The position numbers and the translations under genes were made by a program. DNA of 64,000 bases, taken from contig NZ_CP157793.1 of NCBI RefSeq assembly GCF_040110915.1, positions 2,988,939 to 3,052,938 on the forward strand, written 5' to 3'. This stretch comes from Stappia sp. (GTDB lineage: Bacteria; Pseudomonadota; Alphaproteobacteria; Rhizobiales; Stappiaceae). How positions within the stretch are numbered: the stretch's first letter is position 1; the number at the start of each line of letters is the position of its first letter. Shown in pieces: positions 34,596-44,823 of this stretch. Below the pieces are notes generated by a model that saw only the letters and a program-made list of their open reading frames with translations, had not been told where the DNA came from and did not search any database.

Positions 34596-36727
34596 GCGAC
34601 CGCCCTCCCCGGCGTTTCGTCCATCATGGGGGGTTCCGCCGCCGGCGCCAGCGCGACGCCGCCGCGCCCGTCGAGATGCACCACCCGATCGCAGCGCCGC
34701 GCCGAGCCGATGCGATGGGTGACGAGCAGCACCGCGGCGCCCGAGCGGCGCAATCCGTCGAGCACCTCTTCCTCCATCAGCGCGTCGAGCGCGCTGGTCG
34801 TCTCGTCGAGAACCAGCACGGACGGGCGGCGGGCGAGCGCGCGGGCGAGCGCCAGACGCTGGATCTCGCCGCCGCTCAAACCCGGCCGGTCGGCGGACAG
34901 CCGCACGGCGAGCCCGCCGGCGCGGGTCACCATGTCTTGCGCGCCGGCAAGTTCAAGCGCCTCCGTGATCGCCGCGTCGTCGATCGACGGGTCCCACATG
35001 GTGATGTTGTCGCGGATCGTGCCGGTCAGCACCGCACTCGACTGGGGCACATATTGCAGCTTGCGGCGCAGCTCGGCGTGCGGCCAGTCGGCGAGCGTCC
35101 GGCCGTGGAGGGACACCGTGCCGCCACGCGGCGCCAGAAGGCCGGCGGCGATGCGCGCCAGCGTCGACTTGCCCGCCCCCGAGACGCCGGTGACCGCCGT
35201 CAGGCTGCCCGGCGCGAAGTCGAGCGTCACGTCGGCGAAGAGATCCGGCCCCGTGCCGAAGCCGAAACGCACACGCTCGAGGCACAGCCCCGCGCCGTCG
35301 CGGACCGTTGCGGATGCGGCATCGCTGTCGCGGCGGATCAGCGGGTCGCGCGGGTGGTTGGTCAGATCCTCCAGTCGCAGGATCGCCCCCGCCGCTTCCT
35401 GGAGCGCGCAGTAATGCGCGGCGATGGCGGCGATGGGCGCGGCGACAAGACCGGCCAGTACCTGCAGCGCCAGCAGTCCGCCGAGCGCCAGATCGCCGGA
35501 CATGACCCGCATCGCCCCGACGCCCAGCACGCACATGGAGATCAGCAGCGTCGCGGCCGTCGGACCGAGAGTCACCAGCGTGCGGATCGTGCCGAGCCGT
35601 TGCTCCGCATCGAGCGCGGCCTCTTCCGCAGCAAGCCAGCGGCGCGCGAACAGATCCTCGCGACCGAGCAGGCGAAAGGCATCGAAAGCCATGAAGCCGG
35701 CCGTGGCGACCCCGCTCGCCGTCCCCTCGAGCACGTTTTGCAGACGATTCGCCTCGGCGAGACGCTCCGACAGGCGCACCAGCACCACGAGATTGGCGAG
35801 CGCCACCGCCGCGACGATGGCCCCCAGCACCAGGTCATAGAGCGCGATGATCGCGAGGTAGCCGAGCGCCACCACGATATTGGGCAGCATCTGCGCCAGC
35901 GGACCGGCGACCGTTCCGCCGATTTCCGAGCCGATCCTCAGCCGCGACACCACCTCGCCCGCATTGCGCTGCGCGAAGAAGGTGAGCGGCAGGAACAGGG
36001 CATGCTCGAAGGCGCGCGCGGCGATCACCACGCCGATCTTCAACTTGAGCCCGGCCACGATCCATTCGCGCAGACCCGCGAGCGCGACCTGCACGAGAAC
36101 GGTGACCACGAGGGCCGCCAGAATGACCTCCAGCCATTCCACGCGCCCCTCGGCCACCACATAATCGGAATAGGTCTGGATCGCACCCGACAGCACGAGC
36201 CCCGGCACGATGCCGACCACGCCGCACAGGAACACGATGCCCATGGCGTCCCAGGAGCCCGACGCCTGGCGCAGCAACGCCGGCAGGATGCGCGGACGCA
36301 CGCCGCCGGCTTCAAAATCCGGCCCCGGCACCATGACGAGCACCAGCCCGGTCAGGCTGCGGTCCATCTCCGCCCGGTCGACCACGCGCCGCCCCACCGC
36401 CGGATCGCGCAGCACGTAGCGGTCGCCATGCACGGCTTCCAGAACGACGAAATGGTTGAAATTCCAGTGCAGAACGGCGGGAAGCGGCAGCTCGGCGAGT
36501 GTGTCGGGCTCGCGCCGCACGGCCTTGACCCTGAGACCGTAGCTTTCGCCGGCCCGGGCGAGTGCCGCCGCGTCCACGCCGTCGCGCGACGTGCCGCAGC
36601 GCTCGCGGGCGTCCTCCAGCGGGATCTCGCGCCCGTGCGCGCTCAGCACCATGGTCAGACAGGCGGCGCCGCATTCGGTCGCCTCCATCTGCAGCACCGT
36701 GCGCGGTGACTTCACGCCCGCGCTCAT
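34592..36727 (-). CDS. C39-peptidase-containing ABC transporter (PCAT, NHLM type)
   Basis: A 711-aa bifunctional exporter that cuts double-glycine leaders and pumps the cargo. The N-terminal C39 peptidase is intact: oxyanion Gln13, Cys19 in ATECGAACL, His92 in NHFVVLEAV and Asp108 in LRDPAVG. Membrane helices span about 155-440 and the C-terminal ATPase has Walker A GVSGAGKST, signature LSGGEIQRLALARAL and VLVLDETTSALD. It overlaps the HlyD gene upstream and the second ABC gene downstream by 4 nt each, so the three are translationally coupled. Confidence 0.92.
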   Translation of the reverse strand: MSAGVKSPRTVLQMEATECGAACLTMVLSAHGREIPLEDARERCGTSRDGVDAAALARAGESYGLRVKAVRREPDTLAELPLPAVLHWNFNHFVVLEAVHGDRYVLRDPAVGRRVVDRAEMDRSLTGLVLVMVPGPDFEAGGVRPRILPALLRQASGSWDAMGIVFLCGVVGIVPGLVLSGAIQTYSDYVVAEGRVEWLEVILAALVVTVLVQVALAGLREWIVAGLKLKIGVVIAARAFEHALFLPLTFFAQRNAGEVVSRLRIGSEIGGTVAGPLAQMLPNIVVALGYLAIIALYDLVLGAIVAAVALANLVVLVRLSERLAEANRLQNVLEGTASGVATAGFMAFDAFRLLGREDLFARRWLAAEEAALDAEQRLGTIRTLVTLGPTAATLLISMCVLGVGAMRVMSGDLALGGLLALQVLAGLVAAPIAAIAAHYCALQEAAGAILRLEDLTNHPRDPLIRRDSDAASATVRDGAGLCLERVRFGFGTGPDLFADVTLDFAPGSLTAVTGVSGAGKSTLARIAAGLLAPRGGTVSLHGRTLADWPHAELRRKLQYVPQSSAVLTGTIRDNITMWDPSIDDAAITEALELAGAQDMVTRAGGLAVRLSADRPGLSGGEIQRLALARALARRPSVLVLDETTSALDALMEEEVLDGLRRSGAAVLLVTHRIGSARRCDRVVHLDGRGGVALAPAAEPPMMDETPGRAVA

Positions 36728-38022
36728 TCGCGCCGCCCCGTCCAGTCGTCCTCGGGAAGATGCAGGAACCGCTTGAAGGCCGGCACCGCCAGCGCCAGCA
36801 GCGGCCGCCGCTCCACCGTCACCCGCGCCTCGAAGGGCGTGCCCGGCGTGAGCGCGATGTGTGGCGACCGCGTCGTCGTCCAGGCATAGCCCGCCCCGTC
36901 GTCGCCGGCGGGCTCGAAGGTCAGGCGCACCTCGAACACGGGGCCGCTCGCCGTCACCTTCTCGACCAGCGTGTCGTCACCGAGCGCGGTGCGCAAGCTG
37001 TCGGTGGACACCGGCACGTCGGAGACCTCCGCCACCCGGGCGATCAGCCGATCGTGCCGGTCGACGGGCAGATCGGCGGGCGTCACCAGCGCCCGATCGT
37101 CGGCGGCAAGCCGCTTGCCCGCCTGAAGCGGGACGAAGGCGAGCGCCTCGAGCCGGCCGGTGGCGGCGGCATCTCCGGTCATGATCTCGAAGACCGGCGC
37201 GCCCGGCGCGACCAGCGCGCCGGGACGCGTGTTGATCGCCGTGACCACGCCGCCGGCATCCGCCTTGATCACCGACCCGGCGGTGAGAATGGCGCGGGCG
37301 GCGGCCAGATCCGCCGCCACGCGCTCGATTTCGAGCTGGTCCTGCAGGGCCGCGCGCTTGCGCGCCGAGGCCGCTTCCTCGCGGCGCATGTCGAGCGCCA
37401 CGCGCTCGGCTTGCGCGGCGGCGAGATCGTCGCCCGCCGCCCCGGCCGCGATCCGTGCGGTGGAGACCGCGTCCTTCGACACCACGCCGTCGGCCTGCAG
37501 CTTCTGAAGATCAGCGAGCCGCTTCTGCAGCCAGTCGTATTTTCCGGACAGGGCCGCGATCCGCGTCTCCAGCGCCCGGGTCTGCCGGTCGAAGGAGGCC
37601 GTCTCGGCCCGCGCGTCGGCCTCGCGCAGCCGTGCCTTGTGTTCGGCGCTGCGCTTGAGATCCTTGAGCATGCGCGTGTTCTTGGCGACCTCGGCCTCGC
37701 GCTCGGGCAGCACGAGGCGCGCCAGCACGTCGCCGGGCGCGACCGTCTGGCCGGGACGCACCGGGATCTGCGCGATGTAGCCCGCCGCACTCGCCGCGAC
37801 CGGGGTCACCAGGGTGCCACCGCCGCGCACCAGCACGCCGTTGCCCTCGACATGGATCGGAACGTCGATGAAGGCGCTCCAGGTGACGGCGCCGGCCAGC
37901 GCGGTGGCGAGGGCCGCCGCGGTCAGGCGTGTCGCGCCGCTCGACACGCGCATCGTGCGTTGCACGTCCTCCACGCGCGTGGCGGCCTGCAGCGCTTCCT
38001 TGCGAAAGAACGATTTCGTCAT
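36724..38022 (-). CDS. HlyD-family periplasmic adaptor of the NHLM exporter
   Basis: A 432-aa membrane-fusion protein linking the inner-membrane ABC exporter to an outer-membrane channel. One membrane helix (about 31-51) is followed by a lipoyl-type hairpin (GYIAQIPVRPGQTVAPGDVL), a long coiled coil (about 105-225) and a beta-barrel domain. ATG at 38022 has AAGGGGAG 4 nt upstream; an in-frame ATG at 38067 would add 15 residues. No TolC-like gene is in the window. It is the first gene of the export operon. Confidence 0.86.
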   Translation of the reverse strand: MTKSFFRKEALQAATRVEDVQRTMRVSSGATRLTAAALATALAGAVTWSAFIDVPIHVEGNGVLVRGGGTLVTPVAASAAGYIAQIPVRPGQTVAPGDVLARLVLPEREAEVAKNTRMLKDLKRSAEHKARLREADARAETASFDRQTRALETRIAALSGKYDWLQKRLADLQKLQADGVVSKDAVSTARIAAGAAGDDLAAAQAERVALDMRREEAASARKRAALQDQLEIERVAADLAAARAILTAGSVIKADAGGVVTAINTRPGALVAPGAPVFEIMTGDAAATGRLEALAFVPLQAGKRLAADDRALVTPADLPVDRHDRLIARVAEVSDVPVSTDSLRTALGDDTLVEKVTASGPVFEVRLTFEPAGDDGAGYAWTTTRSPHIALTPGTPFEARVTVERRPLLALAVPAFKRFLHLPEDDWTGRRE

Positions 38023-38229
38023 GCCACTCCCCTTCAGCTCGGGAAACATGACAAGGGTCGTCCTCAAACCGGGTTAAACGCAGCGCCTTCCGCAACGCCC
38101 TCCTCTGCTTGTGGTGAAGGAACGGTGAATATGCGACGTCCGGCGGCGGCCCGTCGCGCGCCACCCCGCGTCCCATGGCGCACGCACGCCGGCGCCCATG
38201 CCGGCCAGGCGGTTCGCGCCGGTGCCGGC

Positions 38230-38266
38230 AAAAAAGACGCCCCCGCCGGTCGCCCGGCGGAGGCGT
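38230..38266 (-). terminator. Intrinsic terminator of the liv-type operon
   Basis: Read on the minus strand, ACGCC-CCGCCGG arms (one mismatch) form a 12-13-bp stem with a short loop, followed by six Ts (38235-38230). It lies 39 nt after the livF stop and insulates the export operon that starts at 38022. Confidence 0.8.
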
Positions 38267-38305
38267 GTCGTGCCGCCCGGTCCCGCTCAGGCCCGGGAAA
38301 GCGGC

Positions 38306-39129
<824 letters not shown>

Positions 39130-39133
<4 letters not shown>

Positions 39134-39885
39134 AGATGAGCCCCTCCGAGATAGGCTTCCTGCACCTTGGGATTGCCCTTGATCTTCTCCGGCACGTCCT
39201 CGACGATCACCGTGCCCTGCGCCAGGACCGAGATCTTCTCGGCGAGCGAGAACACCACGTGCATGTCGTGTTCGATCACCACCATGGTGATGCCGCGCCT
39301 GGAGATCTGCTTGAGCAGATCGATCGTGTTGTTGGTGTCGGCCCGCGCCATGCCGGCCGTGGGCTCGTCGAGAAGCAGGAGTTTCGGCTTCTGGATCAGG
39401 CACATGGCCAGTTCCAGACGACGTTTGTCGCCGCGCGACAACTGCCCGGCGATCTGGTCCGCCTTGGCGCCGAGGCCGAGGTCGGTGAGCATCTCCATCG
39501 CCGCCTCGCCGATCTCCGCCTCGTCGCCGACCCCGCCCCAGGCCTTGACCTGGAAGGCGCCGTCGCGCTTGGCGAAGGCCGGAATCATCACGTTTTCCAG
39601 CAAGGTGAGTTCGGTGAAGATTTCCGGCGTCTGGAACACCCGGCTGACGCCGGTCTGGTTGATTTCATGCGGCTTGATGCCGAGCAGGGACTTGCCGTCG
39701 AAGGTGACGGAGCCGGTGTCCGGCTCCAGCTTGCCGACGAAACAGTTGAGCAGCGTCGACTTTCCGGCGCCGTTCGGCCCGATGATGGCGTGCACCGAGC
39801 CTTCCTCGACATCGAGATTGACCTCGTGCAACGCCTTCAGACCGCCGAAGCTCTTGTTGACGCCCTTGACTTCGAGAATACCCAT
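39130..39885 (-). CDS. livG: Branched-chain-amino-acid-type ABC ATPase LivG
   Basis: A 251-aa ATPase with Walker A GPNGAGKST, the LivG-type GVSRVFQTPEIF Q-loop, signature LSRGDKRRLELAMCL (R replaces one G, common in LivG) and [11 protein letters not shown]. It pairs with LivF on the LivHM permease. It begins 7 nt after livM. Confidence 0.91.
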
Positions 39886-39892
39886 GACGCGC

Positions 39893-41104
39893 TTACTCCG
39901 CCGCGGACGGGGCCGAGCCGGCCGCCGCCTTGTCCTTGTTCGCCGTCTTGCGACGGGTGAACAGCCGACCGATGCGCTGGCCGCCCTCGACCATGCCGCC
40001 GGGCAGGAAGATGACGACGAGCATGAAGACGATGCCGAGCGTCAGGTGCCAGCCCTTGCCGATGAAGGGGTAGATCACCGCCACGACGAAATCCTCCAGC
40101 CCGTCGGGCAGCATCGCGAACCACGCGTGCAGGATGTTCTCGTTCAGCTTGGAGATGATGTTCTCCATGTATTTGATGGCGCCCGCGCCGAGCACCGGCC
40201 CGATCAGGGTGCCGGCCCCGCCGAGAATGGTCATCAGCACCACCTCGCCCGACGCCGTCCAGAACATGCGCTCGGCCCCCGCGAGCGGGTCCATCGCCAC
40301 CATCAGCCCGCCGGCGAGCCCGGCATACATGCCGGAGATCACGAAGGCGGCCAGCGTGTAGGGCTTGGGGTTGAGGCCGGTGTAGAGCATGCGCTGCTGG
40401 TTCGACTTCACCGCCTTCAGCATCATCCCGAAGGGCGAGCGGAAGATGCGGATCGCCACGTAGAAGGCCACCAGCATGACGACGGCGCACAGGTAGTAGC
40501 CGAAGTTGAAGGTGAAGAGCCATCCGCCCAGCGCCAGTTCGAAGCCGTCTCGCATCTCGATCCCGAAGAAATTGGTGAGCGGGATCGAGCCGTCCGCCGT
40601 CTGGCTGACGCCGAGGATGCGCGGATCGTCCAGCGCCAGTTGCAGGCCCGTCTCGCCGCCGGTGATCGGTGTCAGCACCGAATAGGCGAGCGCGAAGGAC
40701 ATCTGCGCGAAGGCGAGCGTCAGGATCGAGAAGTAGATGCCCGAGCGGCGCAGCGAGATATAGCCGACGAGCAGCGAGAACAGCCCCGCCACGATCACCG
40801 AGACGATGATCGCCGGCACCACGTTCATCGACAGGAGTTTCAGCATCCACACCCCGGCATAGGAGCCGACGCCCAGAAAGGCGGCATGGCCGAAGGAGAG
40901 ATAGCCCGTGAGGCCGAACAGGATGTTGAAGCCGATGGCGAAGATCCCGAAGATCACGAAACGCTGCATCAGGTCGGGGTAGCCGGCGTTGAACTGCGCC
41001 AGCGCCGAGCCTTCGGGAAAGGGGTTGAGCAGGAACGGCGCGAACAGCGTCAGCACCATGACGATCAGGAAGAGCGTCGTGTCCCTGGCATTCAGTCCGA
41101 GCAT
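39893..41104 (-). CDS. livM: Branched-chain-amino-acid-type ABC permease LivM
   Basis: A 403-aa polytopic permease with 8-10 predicted helices and the LivM-type [18 protein letters not shown] motif and the cytoplasmic loop [17 protein letters not shown]. An Ala/Lys-rich cytoplasmic tail follows the last helix. It starts 4 nt after the livH stop. Confidence 0.91.
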   Translation of the reverse strand: MLGLNARDTTLFLIVMVLTLFAPFLLNPFPEGSALAQFNAGYPDLMQRFVIFGIFAIGFNILFGLTGYLSFGHAAFLGVGSYAGVWMLKLLSMNVVPAIIVSVIVAGLFSLLVGYISLRRSGIYFSILTLAFAQMSFALAYSVLTPITGGETGLQLALDDPRILGVSQTADGSIPLTNFFGIEMRDGFELALGGWLFTFNFGYYLCAVVMLVAFYVAIRIFRSPFGMMLKAVKSNQQRMLYTGLNPKPYTLAAFVISGMYAGLAGGLMVAMDPLAGAERMFWTASGEVVLMTILGGAGTLIGPVLGAGAIKYMENIISKLNENILHAWFAMLPDGLEDFVVAVIYPFIGKGWHLTLGIVFMLVVIFLPGGMVEGGQRIGRLFTRRKTANKDKAAAGSAPSAAE

Positions 41105-41108
41105 GGGA

Positions 41109-42140
41109 TCAGCCCTCCATGACGCCCTTGCGACCCATCAGGCCGCGCGGCCGGGTCAGCAGGATGACGATCGCCACCAGGTAGATGATGATCTGGTTGA
41201 TGCCGGGAATGGTGGTGACGACCGCCGGCATGGAGGCGAAGCTCTCCAGCACGCCGAGCAGGAAGCCCGCGAACACGGCGCCGGGCAGCGAGCCCATGCC
41301 GCCGACCACCACCACGACGAAGGACAGGACGAGGAAGTCCATGCCCATGTGGTAGTTGGGCGAGTTGATCGGCGCGTACATCACGCCGGCAAGCCCCGCG
41401 ACGCAGGCCGCGATGGCGAACATGATCGTGAAGCGGCGGTCGATGTTGATGCCCAGCAGACCGACGGTCTCGCGATCCGCCATGCCGGCGCGCACCACCA
41501 TGCCGAAGGTCGTGAACTGCAGGAAGGCGAAAACCGCGCCGATCAGGATCGCGGCGAAGACGAAGTAGATCAGCCGCCAGTAGGGGTAGATGACGGTGCC
41601 GGGATCGAAGCCGACCAGCAGGCCGAAATCGAGCGAGCCGACCAGCACGTCGGGCGCAGGCGTCGGGATCGGATTGGCGCCGTAGAAGTACTTGACGATC
41701 TCCTGCAGCACGATCGCCAGACCGAAGGTCACCAGGATCTGGTCGGCATGGGGGCGCTTGTAGAAATGCTTGATGAGCCCGCGCTCCATGGCGAATCCGA
41801 TCGCCACCATGACGGGAATGGCGAAGAGGATGCCGAGCGGCACCGACCAGTCGATGATCGCCGAGCCGATCTCGGGGCCGAACCATTCCTCCACATAGGG
41901 CGTGCGGACCTTGAGCGGATTGCCCAGGAAGTCGGTGCGTTCCGGATCGACGGTGACATGGGCGATCGACAGCAGCCGGCTCAGCGTGACGGCGCAGAAG
42001 GCGCCGAGCATGAACAGCGCGCCATGCGCGAAATTGACGACGCCGAGCGTTCCGAAGATCAGCGTCAGGCCAAGGGCGATGAGCGCGTAGGCGCTGCCCT
42101 TGTCCAGTCCGTTGAGGACCTGAAGGATGAATGCGTCCAT
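41109..42140 (-). CDS. livH: Branched-chain-amino-acid-type ABC permease LivH
   Basis: A 343-aa permease. It has the conserved N-terminal [19 protein letters not shown] segment and [14 protein letters not shown] hydrophilic loop of about 55 residues (about 58-112) is inserted after the second helix, longer than in E. coli LivH. It follows the binding-protein gene after a 91-nt gap containing a strong hairpin. Confidence 0.91.
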   Translation of the reverse strand: MDAFILQVLNGLDKGSAYALIALGLTLIFGTLGVVNFAHGALFMLGAFCAVTLSRLLSIAHVTVDPERTDFLGNPLKVRTPYVEEWFGPEIGSAIIDWSVPLGILFAIPVMVAIGFAMERGLIKHFYKRPHADQILVTFGLAIVLQEIVKYFYGANPIPTPAPDVLVGSLDFGLLVGFDPGTVIYPYWRLIYFVFAAILIGAVFAFLQFTTFGMVVRAGMADRETVGLLGINIDRRFTIMFAIAACVAGLAGVMYAPINSPNYHMGMDFLVLSFVVVVVGGMGSLPGAVFAGFLLGVLESFASMPAVVTTIPGINQIIIYLVAIVILLTRPRGLMGRKGVMEG

Positions 42141-42183
42141 TGTTCTTCCCGTTTCGGCGAAGCGGCCCGAAAGGACGAGGCAA

Positions 42184-42206
42184 CCGGCCGCGCGACGCGC
42201 GGCCGG
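42184..42206 (-). terminator. Stem-loop behind the liv-type binding-protein gene
   Basis: Perfect 10-bp GC arms (CCGGCCGCGC with GCGCGGCCGG) and a GAC loop lie 25 nt after the binding-protein stop. No T-tract is present. It is probably an mRNA-stabilising or attenuating structure favouring the binding protein over the permeases. Confidence 0.6.
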
Positions 42207-42231
42207 AGGGATCGTGTCGGGGAGACCCGGA

Positions 42232-43575
42232 TCAGGCGCCCGGGTTGCAGGTGCCGAGTTCGCCGCCGGCGAACTGCGGATGGTCGGGCGGATAGGTCAC
42301 CTGCTCCACCGGCGTCACCTCGACAACCTCGAGAAGGTCGAACTCCGACGTCGGGTTCTCCTTGCCCTTCACCACCAGCACGTCCTTGAAGCACTGGTGA
42401 TCCTCGGCGCGATAGAGCGTCGGGCCGTTGCCCAGGCCGTCGAACTCGTAACCCTCCAGCGCCTCGACCACGGCACAGGGGTTGAACGAGCCGGCCCGCT
42501 CCACCGCGTCCGCATAGAGCAGCGTCTGCACGTAACAGGTGTGGGCCGCCTGGCTCGGCGGGAAGCCGTATTTGGTGCCGAAGGACTTCACGAAGGTCTT
42601 GGACCCCTCGTCCTGCAGCGACCAGTGCCAGTTGGTGGAGCCGAAGATGCCCTTCACGTTCTCGCCCGCGCCCTTGGCCATCAGCCGCGAGTAGAGCGGC
42701 ACGACGATCTGGAAGTCCTTGTCGTTGACCACCCGGTCGCGCAGGCCGAACTGCACGGCGTTGGTGAGCGAGTTCACCATGTTGCCGCCGTAGTGGACGA
42801 GCACCAGCGTGTCGGCGTCGGAGTTGAGCACCGGCGCGATGTAGGACGAGAAGTCCGTCGCGGCGAGCGGGGTGAGCACGGTCTCCACCGTGTTCCATCC
42901 GATGGCTTCCGTCGCCTCGCGGATCGCCTGCTCGGTCGTGTAGCCCCAGTTGTAGTCGGCCGTCAGGTAATAGGCGTTGCGGTCCGCGCCATAGGCGTTC
43001 TTGAGCACCGGCGCGAGCGCCGCACCCGACATGTAGGAATTGAAGAAGTGGCGGAAGCCGTTGGCCTTCTTGTCCTTGCCGGTGGTGTCGTTGGAGTGGG
43101 TCAGACCGGCCATGAAGATCACGCCGGCTTCCTGGCACAGCGCCTGCACGGCGACCGCCACGCCGGACGACGAGCCGCCGGTGATCATCACGGCGCCGTC
43201 CTTCTCGATCATCGAGCGGGCGGAGGCGCGCGCGGCGTCCGACTTGGTCTGCGTGTCGCCGGTGACATATTCGACCTTCTTGCCGAGGATGCCGTTGCCC
43301 TTGAGCGCCTTCGACGAGAAGGTCGTCAGCATGCCGCCGTCGCCTCCGCCGTTGAGGTGCTCGACGGCGAGTTCATAGGCGCGCAGTTCGTCCGCCCCCT
43401 CGTCGGCATAGGGCCCGGACTGCGGAACGTTGAAGCCGAGCGTCACCGTGCTGCCCGTCGGCTCGTTGGTGAAGGCATTGGCCTTGCGGATGAACAGGTT
43501 GGGCGCGGCAAGGCCGATACCTGCGGCCGCCGTGCCCTTCAGGACGCTGCGGCGACTGACTGGTCGCTTGATCAT
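42232..43575 (-). CDS. Tat-exported substrate-binding protein of the liv-type importer
   Basis: A 447-aa periplasmic-binding-fold protein of the Leu/Ile/Val-receptor type, receptor for the LivHMGF importer downstream. The N-terminus SRRSVLKGTAAAGIG is a twin-arginine signal, as often in this family. The domain resembles amide/urea as much as amino acid receptors, so the ligand is open. ATG at 43575 has GGAGGAG about 8 nt upstream. Upstream lies an unusually AT-rich intergenic region. Confidence 0.88.
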   Translation of the reverse strand: MIKRPVSRRSVLKGTAAAGIGLAAPNLFIRKANAFTNEPTGSTVTLGFNVPQSGPYADEGADELRAYELAVEHLNGGGDGGMLTTFSSKALKGNGILGKKVEYVTGDTQTKSDAARASARSMIEKDGAVMITGGSSSGVAVAVQALCQEAGVIFMAGLTHSNDTTGKDKKANGFRHFFNSYMSGAALAPVLKNAYGADRNAYYLTADYNWGYTTEQAIREATEAIGWNTVETVLTPLAATDFSSYIAPVLNSDADTLVLVHYGGNMVNSLTNAVQFGLRDRVVNDKDFQIVVPLYSRLMAKGAGENVKGIFGSTNWHWSLQDEGSKTFVKSFGTKYGFPPSQAAHTCYVQTLLYADAVERAGSFNPCAVVEALEGYEFDGLGNGPTLYRAEDHQCFKDVLVVKGKENPTSEFDLLEVVEVTPVEQVTYPPDHPQFAGGELGTCNPGA

Positions 43576-44043
43576 GGACGTGTCTCCTCCAGACTTTCGC
43601 TGTTCCCGCCGGGTTGTTTTGCGGGTTTTTCGTGGGGACGTGGCGGCGATGGCGCCGCGCGTCCCGAACCGCCAGCGTTCAGGAAAGACGGAGGATCCGC
43701 AACACTATTTTAGTATAATATGCGCCCGCTAAGCCAACACACCAGAACAAGTCCCATACGAACCAAGCGTTCACGCAAATTATCAGATCTCATATATTGT
43801 GCAATGCAGCATTAACAGTAGGTCACTTTGTTAATTTGTCCATTTTTTGGGCATGTTAAATATTTTTCGACTTATTTTTCAGCCATCGATGAAGATTATC
43901 GGGGATCTCTTGATTTATACGACAAATCTTCTGATTGATCGCAAGAAACACGCAAGCGACCGCTCCGGGGAACGGTTGCACATGCATCCGTATCGCCGCG
44001 CAACGCTGCTGGGTAACATTGAGTGCTGTTCCGCGACTTTCCG
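43576..44043. promoter_or_regulatory. AT-rich intergenic region upstream of the liv-type operon
   Basis: Of these 468 nt, about 43700-43960 is strikingly AT-rich for this genome, with runs such as TATTTTTCGACTTATTTTTC. On the minus strand TATACT with TTGGCT 14 nt upstream (43704-43730 region) is a possible but poorly spaced promoter for the binding-protein gene. I see no supported gene: a short open frame at about 43853-44080 lacks an SD and a family. The other end abuts the 3' end of the DUF1028 gene. Confidence 0.5.
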
Positions 44044-44811
44044 TTACGTCCGGCGCGGGCCGGCGGGCGGGCTCGCGTGAGAGGCGCTGGGGCGCCCCGC
44101 GTCCTCCCGCGCGGCCTCCAGCGCCACGATCTTCGCGTCCAGGGGCCCGCGGTCGAGGGTGCCCGATACATTGTCGGCGGTCGGCAGCGCCTCGGCCACA
44201 TGCAGGAACCGCTCGCCCGCGACCGCGCGCAGGCGGCGCAGTTCGGCAAGCGGATCGGCATGGTCGTCGGCGCGGATGTCGAGCCAGGGATAGGCCTCGC
44301 CGCGACAGATGCGAAGGGCCGCCGACTGGCGCCCGCGCTTGTCGCCGCCGGCCGCCTCGCCGGCTTCCATCGCCCGCATCAGCCGCGCGTCGAAGGCGAG
44401 ATCCGCGTGCTCCAGATAGGCGGCGAGCGTCGCCTCCAGCACCTGCGGCCCGGCCAGCATGTTTCCCGCGACCGAAACGTCCTCGGCGATCTCATGCCCC
44501 GCCCAGTCGACGCATGTGTCACCCGTGAAGGCGGCCCCGCGCCCCAGTGCGTCGATGACATGCATCTGGCGGGAGTGACGTCCCGCGTCGCGCTCCGTCA
44601 CGGCGCGCAGGACCGCCTCCGCGCTCTTGCCGGCGCGCAACAGGTCCATCCCGTCGGTGCCGTAGAGCGGGCTGACGAAGGCCTGGGTCGCGATCGCGCC
44701 CGCGCACCCGTGCACATGCGGCACAAGCGCCCCGACGGCGAAGAAGCGGCTCGCGACGGCGACGCCGAAAGCCCCCGTCTCGGGGTCGCGGGCGACGATG
44801 GAATAGGTCAT
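44044..44811 (-). CDS. DUF1028 family Ntn-hydrolase-like protein
   Basis: A 255-aa protein whose N-terminus MTYSIVARDPETGAFGVAVA is the hallmark of DUF1028, a family with an Ntn-hydrolase fold. The last 40 residues add a family-variable helical tail. Such genes often sit beside gamma-glutamyltransferase and peptide importers, as here (12 nt after ggt). The reaction is not established; amide hydrolysis of imported peptides is a plausible inference. Confidence 0.8.
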   Translation of the reverse strand: MTYSIVARDPETGAFGVAVASRFFAVGALVPHVHGCAGAIATQAFVSPLYGTDGMDLLRAGKSAEAVLRAVTERDAGRHSRQMHVIDALGRGAAFTGDTCVDWAGHEIAEDVSVAGNMLAGPQVLEATLAAYLEHADLAFDARLMRAMEAGEAAGGDKRGRQSAALRICRGEAYPWLDIRADDHADPLAELRRLRAVAGERFLHVAEALPTADNVSGTLDRGPLDAKIVALEAAREDAGRPSASHASPPAGPRRT

Positions 44812-44823
44812 GGCGCGCCTCCC

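Noticed and set aside
32553-35414. A 953-codon plus-strand open frame antisense to the second ABC transporter gene and the end of the C39 transporter
   Set aside because: It mirrors two genes with full ABC motifs, has low-complexity Arg/Gln/His-rich composition, and reflects the high-GC third-position bias rather than coding.
43853-44080. Short open frame in the AT-rich region (MLNIFRLIFQ start)
   Set aside because: No SD, no family, and it runs into the antisense of the DUF1028 gene.
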